Assembly (NCBI GenBank): GCA_963674475.2
Contig: CAXXFQ010000017.1
Span: 62,001-126,000, forward strand
Length of the DNA stretch: 64,000 nt
Origin: CAXXFQ01 sp963674475
Lineage (GTDB): Bacteria > Planctomycetota > Planctomycetia > Pirellulales > Thermoguttaceae
Reading direction: 5' to 3'
The notes under the pieces: model-generated
The model's input: the letters and a program-made list of their open reading frames with translations, nothing else
Told to the model about the DNA's origin: nothing
Databases searched by the model: none
Part shown: positions 51,510 through 61,026 of the stretch, piece by piece
How the letters are laid out: each line of letters begins with the position of its first letter
Numbering within the stretch: the stretch's first letter is position 1
Position numbers and translations under genes: made by a program

Positions 51510-51854
51510 ATGCGTCGCACACTGGTCGTTTGGGCCATTTTGGTCATCCTGGTTTCGACCGTCGGCTGCCGGATGTGTCAGCATCCGTTCGATTATTGCC
51601 AACCCACCTATGTGGGTGATGGGGAGCCATGTGTGTGCGATGGTCGGGCCGGATCGGTTTTGACACGCTATCCCATTTCGCCGCTTCCGAACCCGGCTGA
51701 GCTCGAGTCGAGCGACGCGCAATCATTGACACCGGCCCCCGAATTGGAAAAACCGTCTCCCGAGGGGCCGAACGCTTCTTTGCCTCATTCGGGTGGATGG
51801 ACGCAGAAAGAAATTACCGGCCCGGAATTTGTCCAGGTCGTCGATCAAAAATAA
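51510..51854 (+). CDS. Small Cys-containing lipoprotein
   Basis: This 114-residue protein starts MRRTLVVWAILVILVSTVGC, a typical lipoprotein signal with the lipobox STVGC. Directly after it is a Cys/Gly-rich segment (CRMCQHPFDYCQPTYVGDG, then CVCDGRAGSVL). The rest is Pro/Ser/Glu-rich and probably unstructured. GGGAGGAAAGCGTC precedes the ATG, fixing the start; the upstream open frame is disregarded. The Cys-rich segment with a CDGRAGS end may be a small disulfide or metal-binding module. Function unknown. Confidence 0.75.
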   Translation: MRRTLVVWAILVILVSTVGCRMCQHPFDYCQPTYVGDGEPCVCDGRAGSVLTRYPISPLPNPAELESSDAQSLTPAPELEKPSPEGPNASLPHSGGWTQKEITGPEFVQVVDQK

Positions 51855-52297
51855 GCGAAGGGACCAATGATTCCGGCGCGTGATGTGCCGGGGTATGAGT
51901 TTGTTCAAGAGAATCCAGTGAAGAGCCGATCGTTATGGTCGGCTTTCTATCTTTCTTGGCGTGCGGGGTTGATTCTTTTCTATTTACCCCGAATGGCCCA
52001 TTTTACGGCCGTGTTTTCTCGGTTTCTTTTTTACCGAGACTTCTTCCCCGACACCCATTTTCGTTTGCTTGACCGACCGGTTTTCTTTTCGGGGCCTTTA
52101 CGGGAAAAAGCCTGTTTTTTTGCGGGTTAGATGGTATTTTTCAGCCGTGTCGGCGGTTGTCGATTTGTCGTGAAAAGAGTATACTGACCGTTTGATCTTC
52201 TGATGATTCTGATGGAAAGGGCAACACCACTTCCTCGACGTTTTCGCGCTGAGTGAGAGTCTGCCCGATCTTCTATTCCTTGTTGAAAGGATTCCCG
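51855..52297. other. 443-bp gap with the gyrA promoter
   Basis: The gap contains an 87-codon open frame (51867-52130) without recognisable protein features, which I do not call. Near its right end is a sigma70-like promoter (52157-52185) giving a leader of about 106 bases for gyrA. No terminator was found after the lipoprotein gene. Confidence 0.45.
52157..52185 (+). promoter_or_regulatory. Sigma70-like promoter of gyrA
   Basis: TTGTCG (52157-52162) and TATACT (52180-52185) are separated by 17 bp. They match the consensus at 4 and 5 of 6 positions. Transcription would start near 52192. Confidence 0.6.
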
Positions 52298-55111
52298 TTG
52301 TCTAACGATTCTAATTTACCGCCGACCCCTCCCGAGAATGAAGGCGAACAGTTTAACGAGGGGAAATTGATCGCGCTGCCGATTGAGGAAGAACTCAAGG
52401 ACAGCTACCTCACCTACGCGATGAGCGTTATTGTCAGTCGAGCGTTGCCCGACGTCCGCGACGGCCTGAAACCGTCCCAGCGACGTATTCTCGTGGCGAT
52501 GAACGACCTGAACCTAACGTCCGGCGCGTCGCGAGTCAAATGTGCGAAGATTTCCGGTGATACCAGCGGTAACTATCACCCGCACGGGGAAGGGGTGATC
52601 TATCCGACTCTCGTCCGCTTGGCCCAAGAATGGAACATGCGGCACGTCCTGGTCGACAAGCAGGGAAACTTTGGTTCGATTGCCGGTTTGCCTCCGGCGG
52701 CCATGCGATACACCGAAGCGCGGATGTCGGCCGCGGCCAGCTCGATGTTGGAGGACTTGAAGCTCGACACGGTCGACTTCGTTCCGACCTACGACGAGCA
52801 GCGCACCGAGCCGAGCGTTTTGCCGTCGAAATTTCCGAACCTGCTGGTCAACGGGGCCAACGGGATCGCCGTCGGGATGGCCACGAGCGTCCCGCCGCAT
52901 AACCTGGCTGAAGTTTGTGACTCGATCCTCCGTGTGATCGAACAGCCTGACGTCTCGATCGACGAGCTGATGGAAATCTGTCCCGGTCCCGACTTCCCGA
53001 CCGGCGGCATCGTCTGCGGTCGTAGTGGGATCCGTCGAGGATACCATACTGGCCGAAGCACGATCGTGGTTCGGGCTCGCGCGAGAATCGAAGAGGGCAA
53101 GCGGAAGAATCGCAAGCGGATTGTCATCACCGAGATTCCGTACCAGCAGACTCGTGACCGAGTCGAAGAGCGGATCGCCGCGATGGTCAACGACGGCAAG
53201 ATTGCCGGTATCTCGAATATCCGCAACGAAAGCGATCTCAAAGAACCGGTTCGACTGATTCTCGAGCTCAAGCGGGACGCTGATCCGGACGTGGTGTTGA
53301 ACCAACTTTATCAGTACACGCCGCTTCAAGACAGTTTTTCAATCATCTTACTCGCCCTGGTCGACGGGAAGCCGCGAGTCCTTTCGTTCAAACAGATTCT
53401 CGAAGAGTTCATCCGACACCGGGTCCAAGTGATCCGACGCCGGACCCAGTTCTTGCTGGCCAAGGCGCGACGACGCAAGCATACCGTGGAAGGGCTCCTG
53501 TTGGCCCACGCCAATATTGACGAGGTCATCCGGGTTATTCGGTCATCGAAGACCCAGGCGGAAGCGAAAGTTCGCTTGATGGAAATCGAGTGTCCGTCGG
53601 CCTTGATGCGTCGGGCGCTGGGTGACGACGGGTTCGCCGTTTTTGAAGAGGAACGTGGCGCTGCCGAATCGTATACCCTCACGCCGGTCCAGTCTGACGC
53701 GATTTTGCGAATGACCTTGGGCCAGTTGGTCAACCTCGAGCAAGAGAAGCTTGGCGGCGAGTTCAACGAGCTGTTGGAGCATATCAAAGGATACTTGCGG
53801 ATTTTGTCCGACCGTCAGAACATTCTCGATATTATTTGCGACGATCTTCGGGAAATCAAACGCAGGTTTGGCGATAAGCGTCGGACCGAAATCAGCGGTG
53901 AGGAACTGGGCAACGTCGACCTGGAAGACCTCATTACCGAAGAGACGATGGTCGTGTCGATCAGTTCCAACGGTTACATCAAGCGGACGCCGTCCAGTGC
54001 CTATCGGGCACAGCGTCGTGGCGGGAAAGGGCTCAAGGGGGCTAAAACCGACGAGGAGGATCCGATCCAACACCTCTTCGTGGCCAGCACTCACGCCTAC
54101 TTGATGTTCTTTACCAACTTCGGCAAGGTTTATTGGCTGAAGGTCTACAATCTGCCCCAGTTGGCCCGTGACAGTCGCGGCCGTGCGATCGTGAACCTTT
54201 TGGATCTCGACGAAGGGGAAACGATTACCGATTGTCGCGCGGTCAAGGATTTCGACAAGCCGGATCATTTCCTGGTTATGGCTACGCGGAAAGGGCTGGT
54301 TAAGAAGACGCCCCTTTCGGCCTATCGACGCCCGATGGCCCGCGGCATTATCGCGATCAAAATTCGTGAAGGGGACGAACTGGTCGACGTCGTCGTGACC
54401 AAGCCGGAAGACGAGGTCATTCTTTCGACCAAAAACGGGATGTCGATTCGCTTCAGCCAGGCCGATGCCCGTCCGATGGGCCGAAATTCAAGCGGTGTCA
54501 AAGGGATCAATCTGATCGGCGACGACGAGGTGGTCGGGATGGTCGTGACCGATCCGACAGCCGAATTGTTGACCGTCTGTGCCCACGGTTACGGGAAGCG
54601 AACCACCTTCGGGCCGAATCAGGCCGGGCAAGCCGGTGAGGAAGCGGGCGAAGCGGAGGAAGTTTCCTCGAGCCGTTCGTATCGGACCCAGCATCGTGGC
54701 GGGAAGGGGATTCGCGATATCAAAACTACCAAGCGAAACGGGCCGGTCGTCGGGACGGTGCGAATCCATGAAGAGGATGAGCTCTTGATGATCACCGCTC
54801 GCGGCAAGATCCAGCGGATTGCGGCGGCCGAGGTCAGCTCTCTGGGCCGCAATACCCAAGGGGTGCGAATTATGAACCTGGGCGAAGACGATGCGCTCGT
54901 CGCGGTCAAACGGGTTCCGCACGAGGAAGGGGAGCCGGCCGTGGATACCGAGCCTTCCGAGGGCAATCCGGTCACACCGGAGTCGGTGGAAGAAACGCCA
55001 ATCGATTCGGCTTTGCCGGAGGATGCCCAAGACGATTTGGTTTCGCCGGAGGACGTCCAAGACGATTCGAGTTCGTCGGAGGATACTCAAGACGATTCGA
55101 GTTCGTCGTAA
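52298..55111 (+). CDS. gyrA: DNA gyrase subunit A
   Basis: GyrA cuts and reseals DNA while gyrase introduces negative supercoils. The 937-residue protein has the breakage-reunion domain (ALPDVRDGLKPSQRRIL) and the catalytic Tyr138 in AMRYTEARMS. Its C-terminal beta-pinwheel contains QRRGGKG (in YRAQRRGGKGL) and a second related QHRGGKG; such a GyrA box separates GyrA from ParC. The quinolone-resistance region reads HPHGEGVIYPTLVRLAQ. The last 35 residues are an acidic Ser/Asp/Glu tail from a 30-bp tandem repeat. I chose TTG 52298 with AAAGGA upstream; a GTG at 52253 is in frame. A hairpin follows the stop. Confidence 0.95.
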   Translation: MSNDSNLPPTPPENEGEQFNEGKLIALPIEEELKDSYLTYAMSVIVSRALPDVRDGLKPSQRRILVAMNDLNLTSGASRVKCAKISGDTSGNYHPHGEGVIYPTLVRLAQEWNMRHVLVDKQGNFGSIAGLPPAAMRYTEARMSAAASSMLEDLKLDTVDFVPTYDEQRTEPSVLPSKFPNLLVNGANGIAVGMATSVPPHNLAEVCDSILRVIEQPDVSIDELMEICPGPDFPTGGIVCGRSGIRRGYHTGRSTIVVRARARIEEGKRKNRKRIVITEIPYQQTRDRVEERIAAMVNDGKIAGISNIRNESDLKEPVRLILELKRDADPDVVLNQLYQYTPLQDSFSIILLALVDGKPRVLSFKQILEEFIRHRVQVIRRRTQFLLAKARRRKHTVEGLLLAHANIDEVIRVIRSSKTQAEAKVRLMEIECPSALMRRALGDDGFAVFEEERGAAESYTLTPVQSDAILRMTLGQLVNLEQEKLGGEFNELLEHIKGYLRILSDRQNILDIICDDLREIKRRFGDKRRTEISGEELGNVDLEDLITEETMVVSISSNGYIKRTPSSAYRAQRRGGKGLKGAKTDEEDPIQHLFVASTHAYLMFFTNFGKVYWLKVYNLPQLARDSRGRAIVNLLDLDEGETITDCRAVKDFDKPDHFLVMATRKGLVKKTPLSAYRRPMARGIIAIKIREGDELVDVVVTKPEDEVILSTKNGMSIRFSQADARPMGRNSSGVKGINLIGDDEVVGMVVTDPTAELLTVCAHGYGKRTTFGPNQAGQAGEEAGEAEEVSSSRSYRTQHRGGKGIRDIKTTKRNGPVVGTVRIHEEDELLMITARGKIQRIAAAEVSSLGRNTQGVRIMNLGEDDALVAVKRVPHEEGEPAVDTEPSEGNPVTPESVEETPIDSALPEDAQDDLVSPEDVQDDSSSSEDTQDDSSSS

Positions 55112-55121
55112 GACGTTTTTT

Positions 55122-55147
55122 AGCAGCCCGTTTTTCAACGGGCTGCT
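55122..55147 (+). terminator. Hairpin after gyrA (probable terminator, weak T-run)
   Basis: An 11-bp perfect stem (55122-55132 with 55137-55147, AGCAGCCCGTT and complement) closes a 4-base loop directly after the gyrA stop. Its 3' side is not followed by a T-run (T residues lie before the stem), so termination may be partial. Confidence 0.5.
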
Positions 55148-55248
55148 GGTCGGGAATCGAAATTTTCGTAAACGGTCGAAAAAGGTCGGTTTGCGGCGGT
55201 CGATAGGGACGGTAAAAATTCTCTGGGTGGAGACAAGGACGATCCATC

Positions 55249-56217
55249 ATGGGACAACGCGCGTTGATAACCGGCATCTCCGGTTTCGTCGGTGGTTTTT
55301 TGGCCGAACATTTGCTCGACTGCGGCGACGAGGTGTTCGGCCTTGCGCCGGACGGGCGTCTGACGGAAGCTTCTCCCGAAGGGCTGGCCGATCGGGTGGA
55401 ACTGGCGGTTTGGGACCTGGGACGCGACGCATCGCCCTCGGCGGAAGTGATGGATCGGCTTGAAGCGTTTGGTCCCGAGGTGATTTATCACTTGGCCGCG
55501 TTGAGCATTCCCGACGATTGTGGCCGGATCGAACCGACCGAGGCAGCGTGGGCGGTCAATGTCGAAGGGACGCGACGGGTGGTCGAACTGGCCGCGCGTT
55601 TTGACGGTTCGCCGAAGGTCTTGTTGGTCAGCTCGAGTCATGTTTACGCTCCGGTTTCCTTCGAGTCGCCGGAGGTCGATGAATCGTTGCCGGTGGGGCC
55701 CTCGCGCGGATACGGCAAAACGAAACTCGCGGCGGAACGCGTGGCGCTAGAGTCGGCCGAAAAAGCGGGAGTTCCTTTGGTGATCGCCCGCGCGTTTCAA
55801 CACACGGGCCCTCGGCAAAGCCCCCGAATGATGCTTCCGCAATGGGCCCGCCAGTTGGTGGAGTTGGAGACCGGGAAATTCGGGATGGATCGGCCGATCG
55901 AGATCTATACCCGCGATGCCCGGATCGATCTGACCGACGTCCGCGATGTGGTTCGCGCTTATCGGTTGCTGCTGGAAAAGGGCCGACCGGGAGAAATTTA
56001 TAACGTCGGTTCGGGGTACGCTTCTCGGACGGGCGATTTGTTCGACCGGCTCGTGGGGATGGCCGACGTGGATCGCCCGGTTATCGAGCTTCACCCGGGG
56101 CCAAAGCAAGATCCGATCGCGGTGATTGACCGACTCCGGAGGGTTACCGGGTGGACGCCGGAAATTTCGCTTGAAAAAACCCTTGCCGAGACGTTGGCCT
56201 ATTGGCGCGATCGGTGA
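55249..56217 (+). CDS. NAD-dependent epimerase/dehydratase (GDP-mannose dehydratase-related SDR)
   Basis: The 322-residue extended short-chain dehydrogenase starts with ALITGISGFVGGFLAEHLL (GxxGxxG NAD motif). It has the catalytic SSSHVYAPV (Ser) and YGKTKLAAE (Tyr and Lys). The segments ARAFQHTGPRQSPRMMLPQWARQ and the ITD-like ARIDLTDVRDVV are typical of GDP-4-keto-6-deoxymannose reductase/GMD-type enzymes. It probably modifies a nucleotide sugar for surface polysaccharide. It is isolated from other sugar genes. It converges on pdxA. Confidence 0.85.
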   Translation: MGQRALITGISGFVGGFLAEHLLDCGDEVFGLAPDGRLTEASPEGLADRVELAVWDLGRDASPSAEVMDRLEAFGPEVIYHLAALSIPDDCGRIEPTEAAWAVNVEGTRRVVELAARFDGSPKVLLVSSSHVYAPVSFESPEVDESLPVGPSRGYGKTKLAAERVALESAEKAGVPLVIARAFQHTGPRQSPRMMLPQWARQLVELETGKFGMDRPIEIYTRDARIDLTDVRDVVRAYRLLLEKGRPGEIYNVGSGYASRTGDLFDRLVGMADVDRPVIELHPGPKQDPIAVIDRLRRVTGWTPEISLEKTLAETLAYWRDR

Positions 56218-56239
56218 TTTTTTCTAGACGCACCCAACC

Positions 56240-57310
56240 TTACTTGGTGTCGGCCCAGCCAAGTTGTTCTTGAAGGTCTTTCTCTTGGATTCCGGCCAGT
56301 CGGGCCGCGGTCAAGACGGCGTGCACCATGCTTTCGACCATCGCGATTCCTTGCCAGGCGATGTCCATGGCGGTACCGTGGTCGGGCGAAGTGCGCACGA
56401 TCGGCAGTCCGAGGGTCACATTGACCGCCGTGTCGAAAGCCAACATCTTCAGCGGGATCAGGCCCTGATCGTGGTACATACAGATGTGGGCGTCGGTCTT
56501 GGTGAGTCGTTCGGGCAAAAAGGCCGTGTCGGGCGGCAGGGGTCCTTCGACGTCGATCCCCTTTTCCCGGGCCTGCCCGATTGCCGGGATGATGATTTCT
56601 TCTTCCTCGTTGCGGCCGAAAAGTCCGTGCTCTCCCGCATGGGGATTCAGGCCGCAAACGATCAGCTTGGGCCGTCGCCCACGAAGTTGGTGCATCGCTT
56701 CGGCGGCCAGCTCGATCGTTTGGAGGACCCGCTCGGTCGAGATGAGCCCGGGCACCTCGTTGATTCCGATATGGGTGGTGACCAGCGCGGCGGTAATATG
56801 TCCCGAAGTCAACATCATGCACGATTGCTGGGACTCGGTTTTTTCGATGAAAATTTCCGTGTGTCCCGGATAGTCGTAACCGGCCAGATGGATCGCTTCT
56901 TTGTTGATCGGGGCGGTGACCACGGCGGAAACCTGTCCGTGCATTGCGGCGGTGATTGCCCGATCAATGTAGGCAAACGCTGCCTCGCCACACGCTTTTT
57001 GGATCTTTCCCGGTTCGATCGTCGCCAAGCCGGCTTGTTGGAAATCCAAGATCGCCGGTTCACGCAGCTTTCGTAAATCCAAGTCGGGCGTATCGATCGG
57101 GAAGATCTGGGCGGGCATGGCCAGGTCGAGTCGTTCGGCCACTTTGCGAAGCAGGCGTGCATCGCCGAAAATAATCGGAACACACACGTTTCGAACGCGC
57201 GGCTCGGTCAGCAATTTCAGGCACAGTTCGGGGCCCACGCCGGCCGGGTCGCCCATGGTGATGGCAATCGGCGTAAGCGACTCGGGCGGGTTGGTTTTAG
57301 CATGCGTCAT
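56240..57310 (-). CDS. pdxA: 4-hydroxythreonine-4-phosphate dehydrogenase
   Basis: The enzyme oxidises 4-phosphohydroxy-L-threonine in pyridoxal phosphate synthesis by the DXP-dependent route. The 356-residue protein shows ITMGDPAGVGPEL at the start. It also shows metal-binding YDYPGHTEIF, CGLNPHAGEHGLFG, AHICMYHDQGLIPLK and LPIVRTSPDHGTAMDIAW near the end, all PdxA landmarks. I chose ATG 57310; two further in-frame ATGs (57331, 57343) would add 7 or 11 residues. The epimerase gene converges on its stop with 22 bp between. PdxB and PdxJ genes are not in this window. Confidence 0.93.
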   Translation of the reverse strand: MTHAKTNPPESLTPIAITMGDPAGVGPELCLKLLTEPRVRNVCVPIIFGDARLLRKVAERLDLAMPAQIFPIDTPDLDLRKLREPAILDFQQAGLATIEPGKIQKACGEAAFAYIDRAITAAMHGQVSAVVTAPINKEAIHLAGYDYPGHTEIFIEKTESQQSCMMLTSGHITAALVTTHIGINEVPGLISTERVLQTIELAAEAMHQLRGRRPKLIVCGLNPHAGEHGLFGRNEEEEIIIPAIGQAREKGIDVEGPLPPDTAFLPERLTKTDAHICMYHDQGLIPLKMLAFDTAVNVTLGLPIVRTSPDHGTAMDIAWQGIAMVESMVHAVLTAARLAGIQEKDLQEQLGWADTK

Positions 57311-57584
57311 TTCGGAATCCGGAAAAATCATTTTTGCACCCATTTCTCGGACAGGCGACCCTTTTGAAACGAAGTCGCCTCGGTTGTCTTCGCGTTATTC
57401 TATTTTACCGTTACTCCGGCGACGAGGGATTTCTTATCCAAAAGTGGGAGCGTTATTGACCTTTTTCGCCGTCCTGTTTCTTTGCCCAAAGAGGGGTGTT
57501 TTCGTGAGACTCGACTCACGATGCCGCAAATCGGATTTACTTAAACGCCTGATAGACCAAGTAGATACGAGTTTTCCTTCCCCT

Positions 57585-58601
57585 CTACTGCGCCGACGAG
57601 CGACTGCCGTCGGGACTGGCACCGATGGGGATTCCCTCGGGTAAGGGCCGTCCGGCGGTTGCGTAACCGAGCTGGAATAGGCGTTCCTTCAAACGGCGAA
57701 AGGCATTGAAGCTTTCCGGATAAGTCCACACGGTGACGGTCGTTCGGCCCGGATGGTGTTTGGCCAAAAGTTCGAGCAGTTCCGAATCCTTTTGTAACGC
57801 GACGTCGATCGGTTCCCCGATTTGTTGCGCGACCGGCATCAGGGTGAACCGTTTCAGCCGGACGTACATCCCGCCTCGCCCGGGGCGTCGGGCCGAGTCG
57901 ACCGGAATGACGTGACGCTCCATGACGTACTGCATCCGAAAACCGCCAAGAGGGCCGAGCCTTCGGGTCATCTCGTCTTGATACTGCATCCGGTGGAGTT
58001 GTTCTTGAAAATCGGCCTTGAGCACTTCGATCATCTCGTCCATCGGCACGATGGCGACGCAGTTGCCTTGCAGTTGCAGGTGGATTTCATTGCCGTGGAC
58101 CGTCTGACTAATCGGGGTCGGATAACTGGCCACCTTTTCGGTTTTCGGCTTTTCTCGTTCCTGTTGCTCCAAGGCCATTTGCAAGAGAGCCAATTGGCGA
58201 TTCGCCTCAGTCAGTTTTTGCCCTTGCCGGAATTCCTTTTGCTTTTGGGAGCCAAGTTCTTTTTGTCGCGACTCGATTTCTTTTTCCAAAAGGGCTTTTT
58301 TCGTAGCCAAGTTTGAGCGGATCGTATCTTGAACCACGAGAGAATTTTGAATCGTATTGATTTTTTCGGCCGCTTGAAGGACATCGCTTCGGATGGCCGC
58401 TTCGGTCTGGAGATCTTCTCGTAGCGTTTTTTCCTCGGCCTCGCGCCGCGGATCGGGAATCGAGAGCGTCACGGGCGCGTTCTTCACCCGAACCCCCACG
58501 ACGAGGACGAGGATGATCAAGATCCCGACGATATTCCCGACGATATCGAGAAACGAGTCTTGACCCGAGCTGTTGTTTTCTTCTTTTCGGCGTTTTGCCA
58601 T
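57585..58601 (-). CDS. ExbD-like protein with coiled coil, third gene of the ExbB/ExbD-like operon
   Basis: The 338-residue protein has an N-terminal membrane anchor (SFLDIVGNIVGILIILVLVVGVRV) with Asp19 at its cytoplasmic end, at the place where ExbD, TolR and MotB hold the proton-carrying Asp. A Glu/Lys/Gln-rich coiled coil follows (AAEKINTIQNSLVVQ, LLEKEIESRQKELG). The C-terminal periplasmic part (LGPLGGFRMQYVMERHVIPV, RTTVTVWTYPESFNAFRRLK) could be a globular domain of unknown type. It lies 70 bp after the 784-residue gene on the same strand, the last of three. It should work with the MotA/ExbB-like protein of the operon. Confidence 0.8.
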   Translation of the reverse strand: MAKRRKEENNSSGQDSFLDIVGNIVGILIILVLVVGVRVKNAPVTLSIPDPRREAEEKTLREDLQTEAAIRSDVLQAAEKINTIQNSLVVQDTIRSNLATKKALLEKEIESRQKELGSQKQKEFRQGQKLTEANRQLALLQMALEQQEREKPKTEKVASYPTPISQTVHGNEIHLQLQGNCVAIVPMDEMIEVLKADFQEQLHRMQYQDEMTRRLGPLGGFRMQYVMERHVIPVDSARRPGRGGMYVRLKRFTLMPVAQQIGEPIDVALQKDSELLELLAKHHPGRTTVTVWTYPESFNAFRRLKERLFQLGYATAGRPLPEGIPIGASPDGSRSSAQ

Positions 58602-58671
58602 GATCGTTTGGAAAAAAAGGTTTTTACGAGTGACGGTTTTTCGTTTTTTTAAGAACCAAAAGATTGAAAAA

Positions 58672-61026
58672 CTAGTTCGGCTCGATGGTCAGGCCGCTTC
58701 CGTCCATCAGGGTTTGAAGTTCTTCAAATCGTTGTTGTCCGCCCGGCTCGACGTGGATCTTGAGGATCGGACGCCAATACATGCCGGCTCCGGCGATTCC
58801 CCACGAGTCGATCCGGTCCCAGACGGCGCTGACCAGCGGATCGACCGCGCCGACGGTGTTCGGGCCAAACGGGATCGCGTGCGCTTGTCTGGAATTTTTG
58901 GAGCCGGGTAGGACCAGTCGATCGGCGTGGCAGTGGACACGAATCGGTCGGCTAAGCGCTGTTGCGCGACTGGAAGCTTCGGGCAATCCCCAGTTGGCTC
59001 CACGTGTTCGGGCCAATCGACTGGGGCGATTTGTGGCAGTGGTTTGCGGTGGCGGCGTTTCTTGCGAGTCGGTTTTGGTTCGAGGCGACTCGGGCGGCGA
59101 CGGATACCACTCTCCCGGTCGCAACGGTTGACTCGCCGTGCCGGTCGCACCGGCCGCGTTTTCCGGAGTGGGGCGTCCGGCCAGATAATCTTCCGGCAAC
59201 GGGGTATTCACATTGATTGCCGAACCGCTTGGAGTGGAATTTCCACTCGGATCGGTCTGGCCCGGTTGGCCGCAGGAGGTTCCGGTCCCCGAGGGAGACG
59301 GTATCCCGAAGTTTCCCGAAACGCTCTCGCCCATTGGGCCGCCGGTTTGACCGCCGGTTGAACCGCCGGTTTGACCGCCGGTTGGCGAAGCGTCGGACCC
59401 CTCGCCTCCTGAGGCTTGCGTTCCTGCAATCTGGGAGGAACCGCCCGAGGCGGAAGGGTCGAACAACAGTGGGGTGCCCTGACCGGTTTGGTCGGTTGCG
59501 CCTCCATAGGTCGAACCGGCCGTCATGGGCGCCGGGGTCATCGAGCCGGGCGACATGGTGCCAGGCGATATCGTGCCAGGCGATATCGTGCCAGAGTTGG
59601 TGCCTGACATAATACCGGAGCCGGTCCCCATTGAGGTGGAACTGCCCGGAGACCCGGGTGATGTCCCGGAACCACTTGTCGGAGTCGAAACAAACGAACC
59701 GGAAAGCTCGCTCGAGCCGGTCGGGGGCACGGGGCCGTTTCCGCCGGAGCCGTTTCCGCCGGTGCCGTTGAGACTGGGCAAGGCGTTTCCGGTGCCCGTA
59801 CCGTCGATGCCGGTTCCCGACGGATACGATCCGCGTTGGGTCGAAGTACCTCCATAAACGCCTCCGAGTTGCGAAGGTCGCGCGTAACGGGGCCGTGAAT
59901 TTCTTTGCGAGGAGAGACCTCCGCCGCCGGAGGCCGGGCCGACGGGGACGACGTCGCCGCTTGAGGAGACGCTATAGCGTTGATTCGGGTTGGGTTGGGA
60001 ACCGCTTGCGGACGAACCGTTTTGATCCCGGGCTGAATCGGGTTTGGCGAATTCGGCGAAAGATCCGTTTCCACCGCGTGCGTAGTGGTGCGGCGCGGCA
60101 AGGGTCAATTGAATCTGTCGGGTGCGGGCCGATTGGGCTTCGCGACGCAAAAGGGTGGACAAGGCCGGGTCGGGCTGGGCGTAGTCCAGCGGTATCTTGT
60201 CGTCAACCAGTTCGTAGCCGAATTCGTCATCCCAGGACTCCATCGCCGCTCGGGCCGCGTAGTAGGCCCCGATGCCCGACTGCCGGACAATCAAAAGCGG
60301 GTACGGTTGGCCGACCGTTTTGTCGAACCGGCCTTTTTCAAGAAGGTATTCCTGCGCGGCGCGAAGGGTCGAGGCCAACGGGTTTTCCGGCCCCAGCGGT
60401 CCCCGGAAATCGGCTTCACGGAAGACGACCCCTTCGGGTTGAAGGATGATCCGGTTGTCGAGACACTCGATATAGATCGGACGTCGGAACGTTTCGTTGG
60501 GGCCTTGATAAGGGATCAATGCGTAGGAGGTCTTTGGCTGTTTGGGTTGACGACCGGCCTGATCGAGTTCGCGTCCGACGGCGAGGATCTGTTGTTCGAT
60601 TTGGTCGAGTTGGGCGCGGACTTCGGTTTCGTTCGACTCTTTATGTTCTCGAACCGACTGAATCGATTGCCGTGCCCGCTCGAGTCGAGCCAGTTCTTCT
60701 CGCAATTGGCGAGTATGGTCCTCGACGTGGCTCAGTTGCCAGCGGGCCTTACCGAGTTGGTCCTGCGTTTTTTTGAGCGATCCCTGAAGTAGTTCGATTC
60801 GCCACTGGGCGTCTTCTTTTTTCTGCTTCAGCTCGGTGTTGAGCTGGTGGTTTTGTGTTTGTGCATTTTGCGCAGCCTGCACGCGGGCCCGTTGGGCGAT
60901 GATGACCAACAGAAGGATCAACGCTCCCATTGTACAAATCAGCACCGCCAAGAACGGAAACAGCGAAACGGCTGTCTCATCTTGCGATCGATTTGGATTT
61001 GGAATCGACGTCGCCGCACGCCTCAT
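58672..61026 (-). CDS. Large ExbD-like protein with coiled coil and Gly/Ser/Thr/Pro-rich domain
   Basis: The 784-residue protein has one N-terminal membrane segment (SLFPFLAVLICTMGALILLL) without an internal Asp, then a coiled coil to about residue 160. A folded region around residues 165-330 follows (YALIPYQGPNETFRRPIYIE, QPYPLLIVRQSGIGAYYAA). A low-complexity stretch of about 300 residues is made of TGG, SPGT, GSGT and similar units, and a final segment ends IRVHCHADRLVLPGSK, RPILKIHVEPGGQQRFEEL. It overlaps the upstream ExbB-like gene by 4 bases (GTG/ATGA type), so both are translated together. It is the likely periplasmic partner of the proton channel; function unknown. Confidence 0.78.
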   Translation of the reverse strand: MRRAATSIPNPNRSQDETAVSLFPFLAVLICTMGALILLLVIIAQRARVQAAQNAQTQNHQLNTELKQKKEDAQWRIELLQGSLKKTQDQLGKARWQLSHVEDHTRQLREELARLERARQSIQSVREHKESNETEVRAQLDQIEQQILAVGRELDQAGRQPKQPKTSYALIPYQGPNETFRRPIYIECLDNRIILQPEGVVFREADFRGPLGPENPLASTLRAAQEYLLEKGRFDKTVGQPYPLLIVRQSGIGAYYAARAAMESWDDEFGYELVDDKIPLDYAQPDPALSTLLRREAQSARTRQIQLTLAAPHHYARGGNGSFAEFAKPDSARDQNGSSASGSQPNPNQRYSVSSSGDVVPVGPASGGGGLSSQRNSRPRYARPSQLGGVYGGTSTQRGSYPSGTGIDGTGTGNALPSLNGTGGNGSGGNGPVPPTGSSELSGSFVSTPTSGSGTSPGSPGSSTSMGTGSGIMSGTNSGTISPGTISPGTMSPGSMTPAPMTAGSTYGGATDQTGQGTPLLFDPSASGGSSQIAGTQASGGEGSDASPTGGQTGGSTGGQTGGPMGESVSGNFGIPSPSGTGTSCGQPGQTDPSGNSTPSGSAINVNTPLPEDYLAGRPTPENAAGATGTASQPLRPGEWYPSPPESPRTKTDSQETPPPQTTATNRPSRLARTRGANWGLPEASSRATALSRPIRVHCHADRLVLPGSKNSRQAHAIPFGPNTVGAVDPLVSAVWDRIDSWGIAGAGMYWRPILKIHVEPGGQQRFEELQTLMDGSGLTIEPN

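Noticed and set aside
51867..52130. 87-codon plus-strand frame between the lipoprotein and gyrA
   Set aside because: Composition is Phe/Arg-rich as expected from T-rich intergenic sequence and there is no domain; the AAGGGA before it is only weak evidence.
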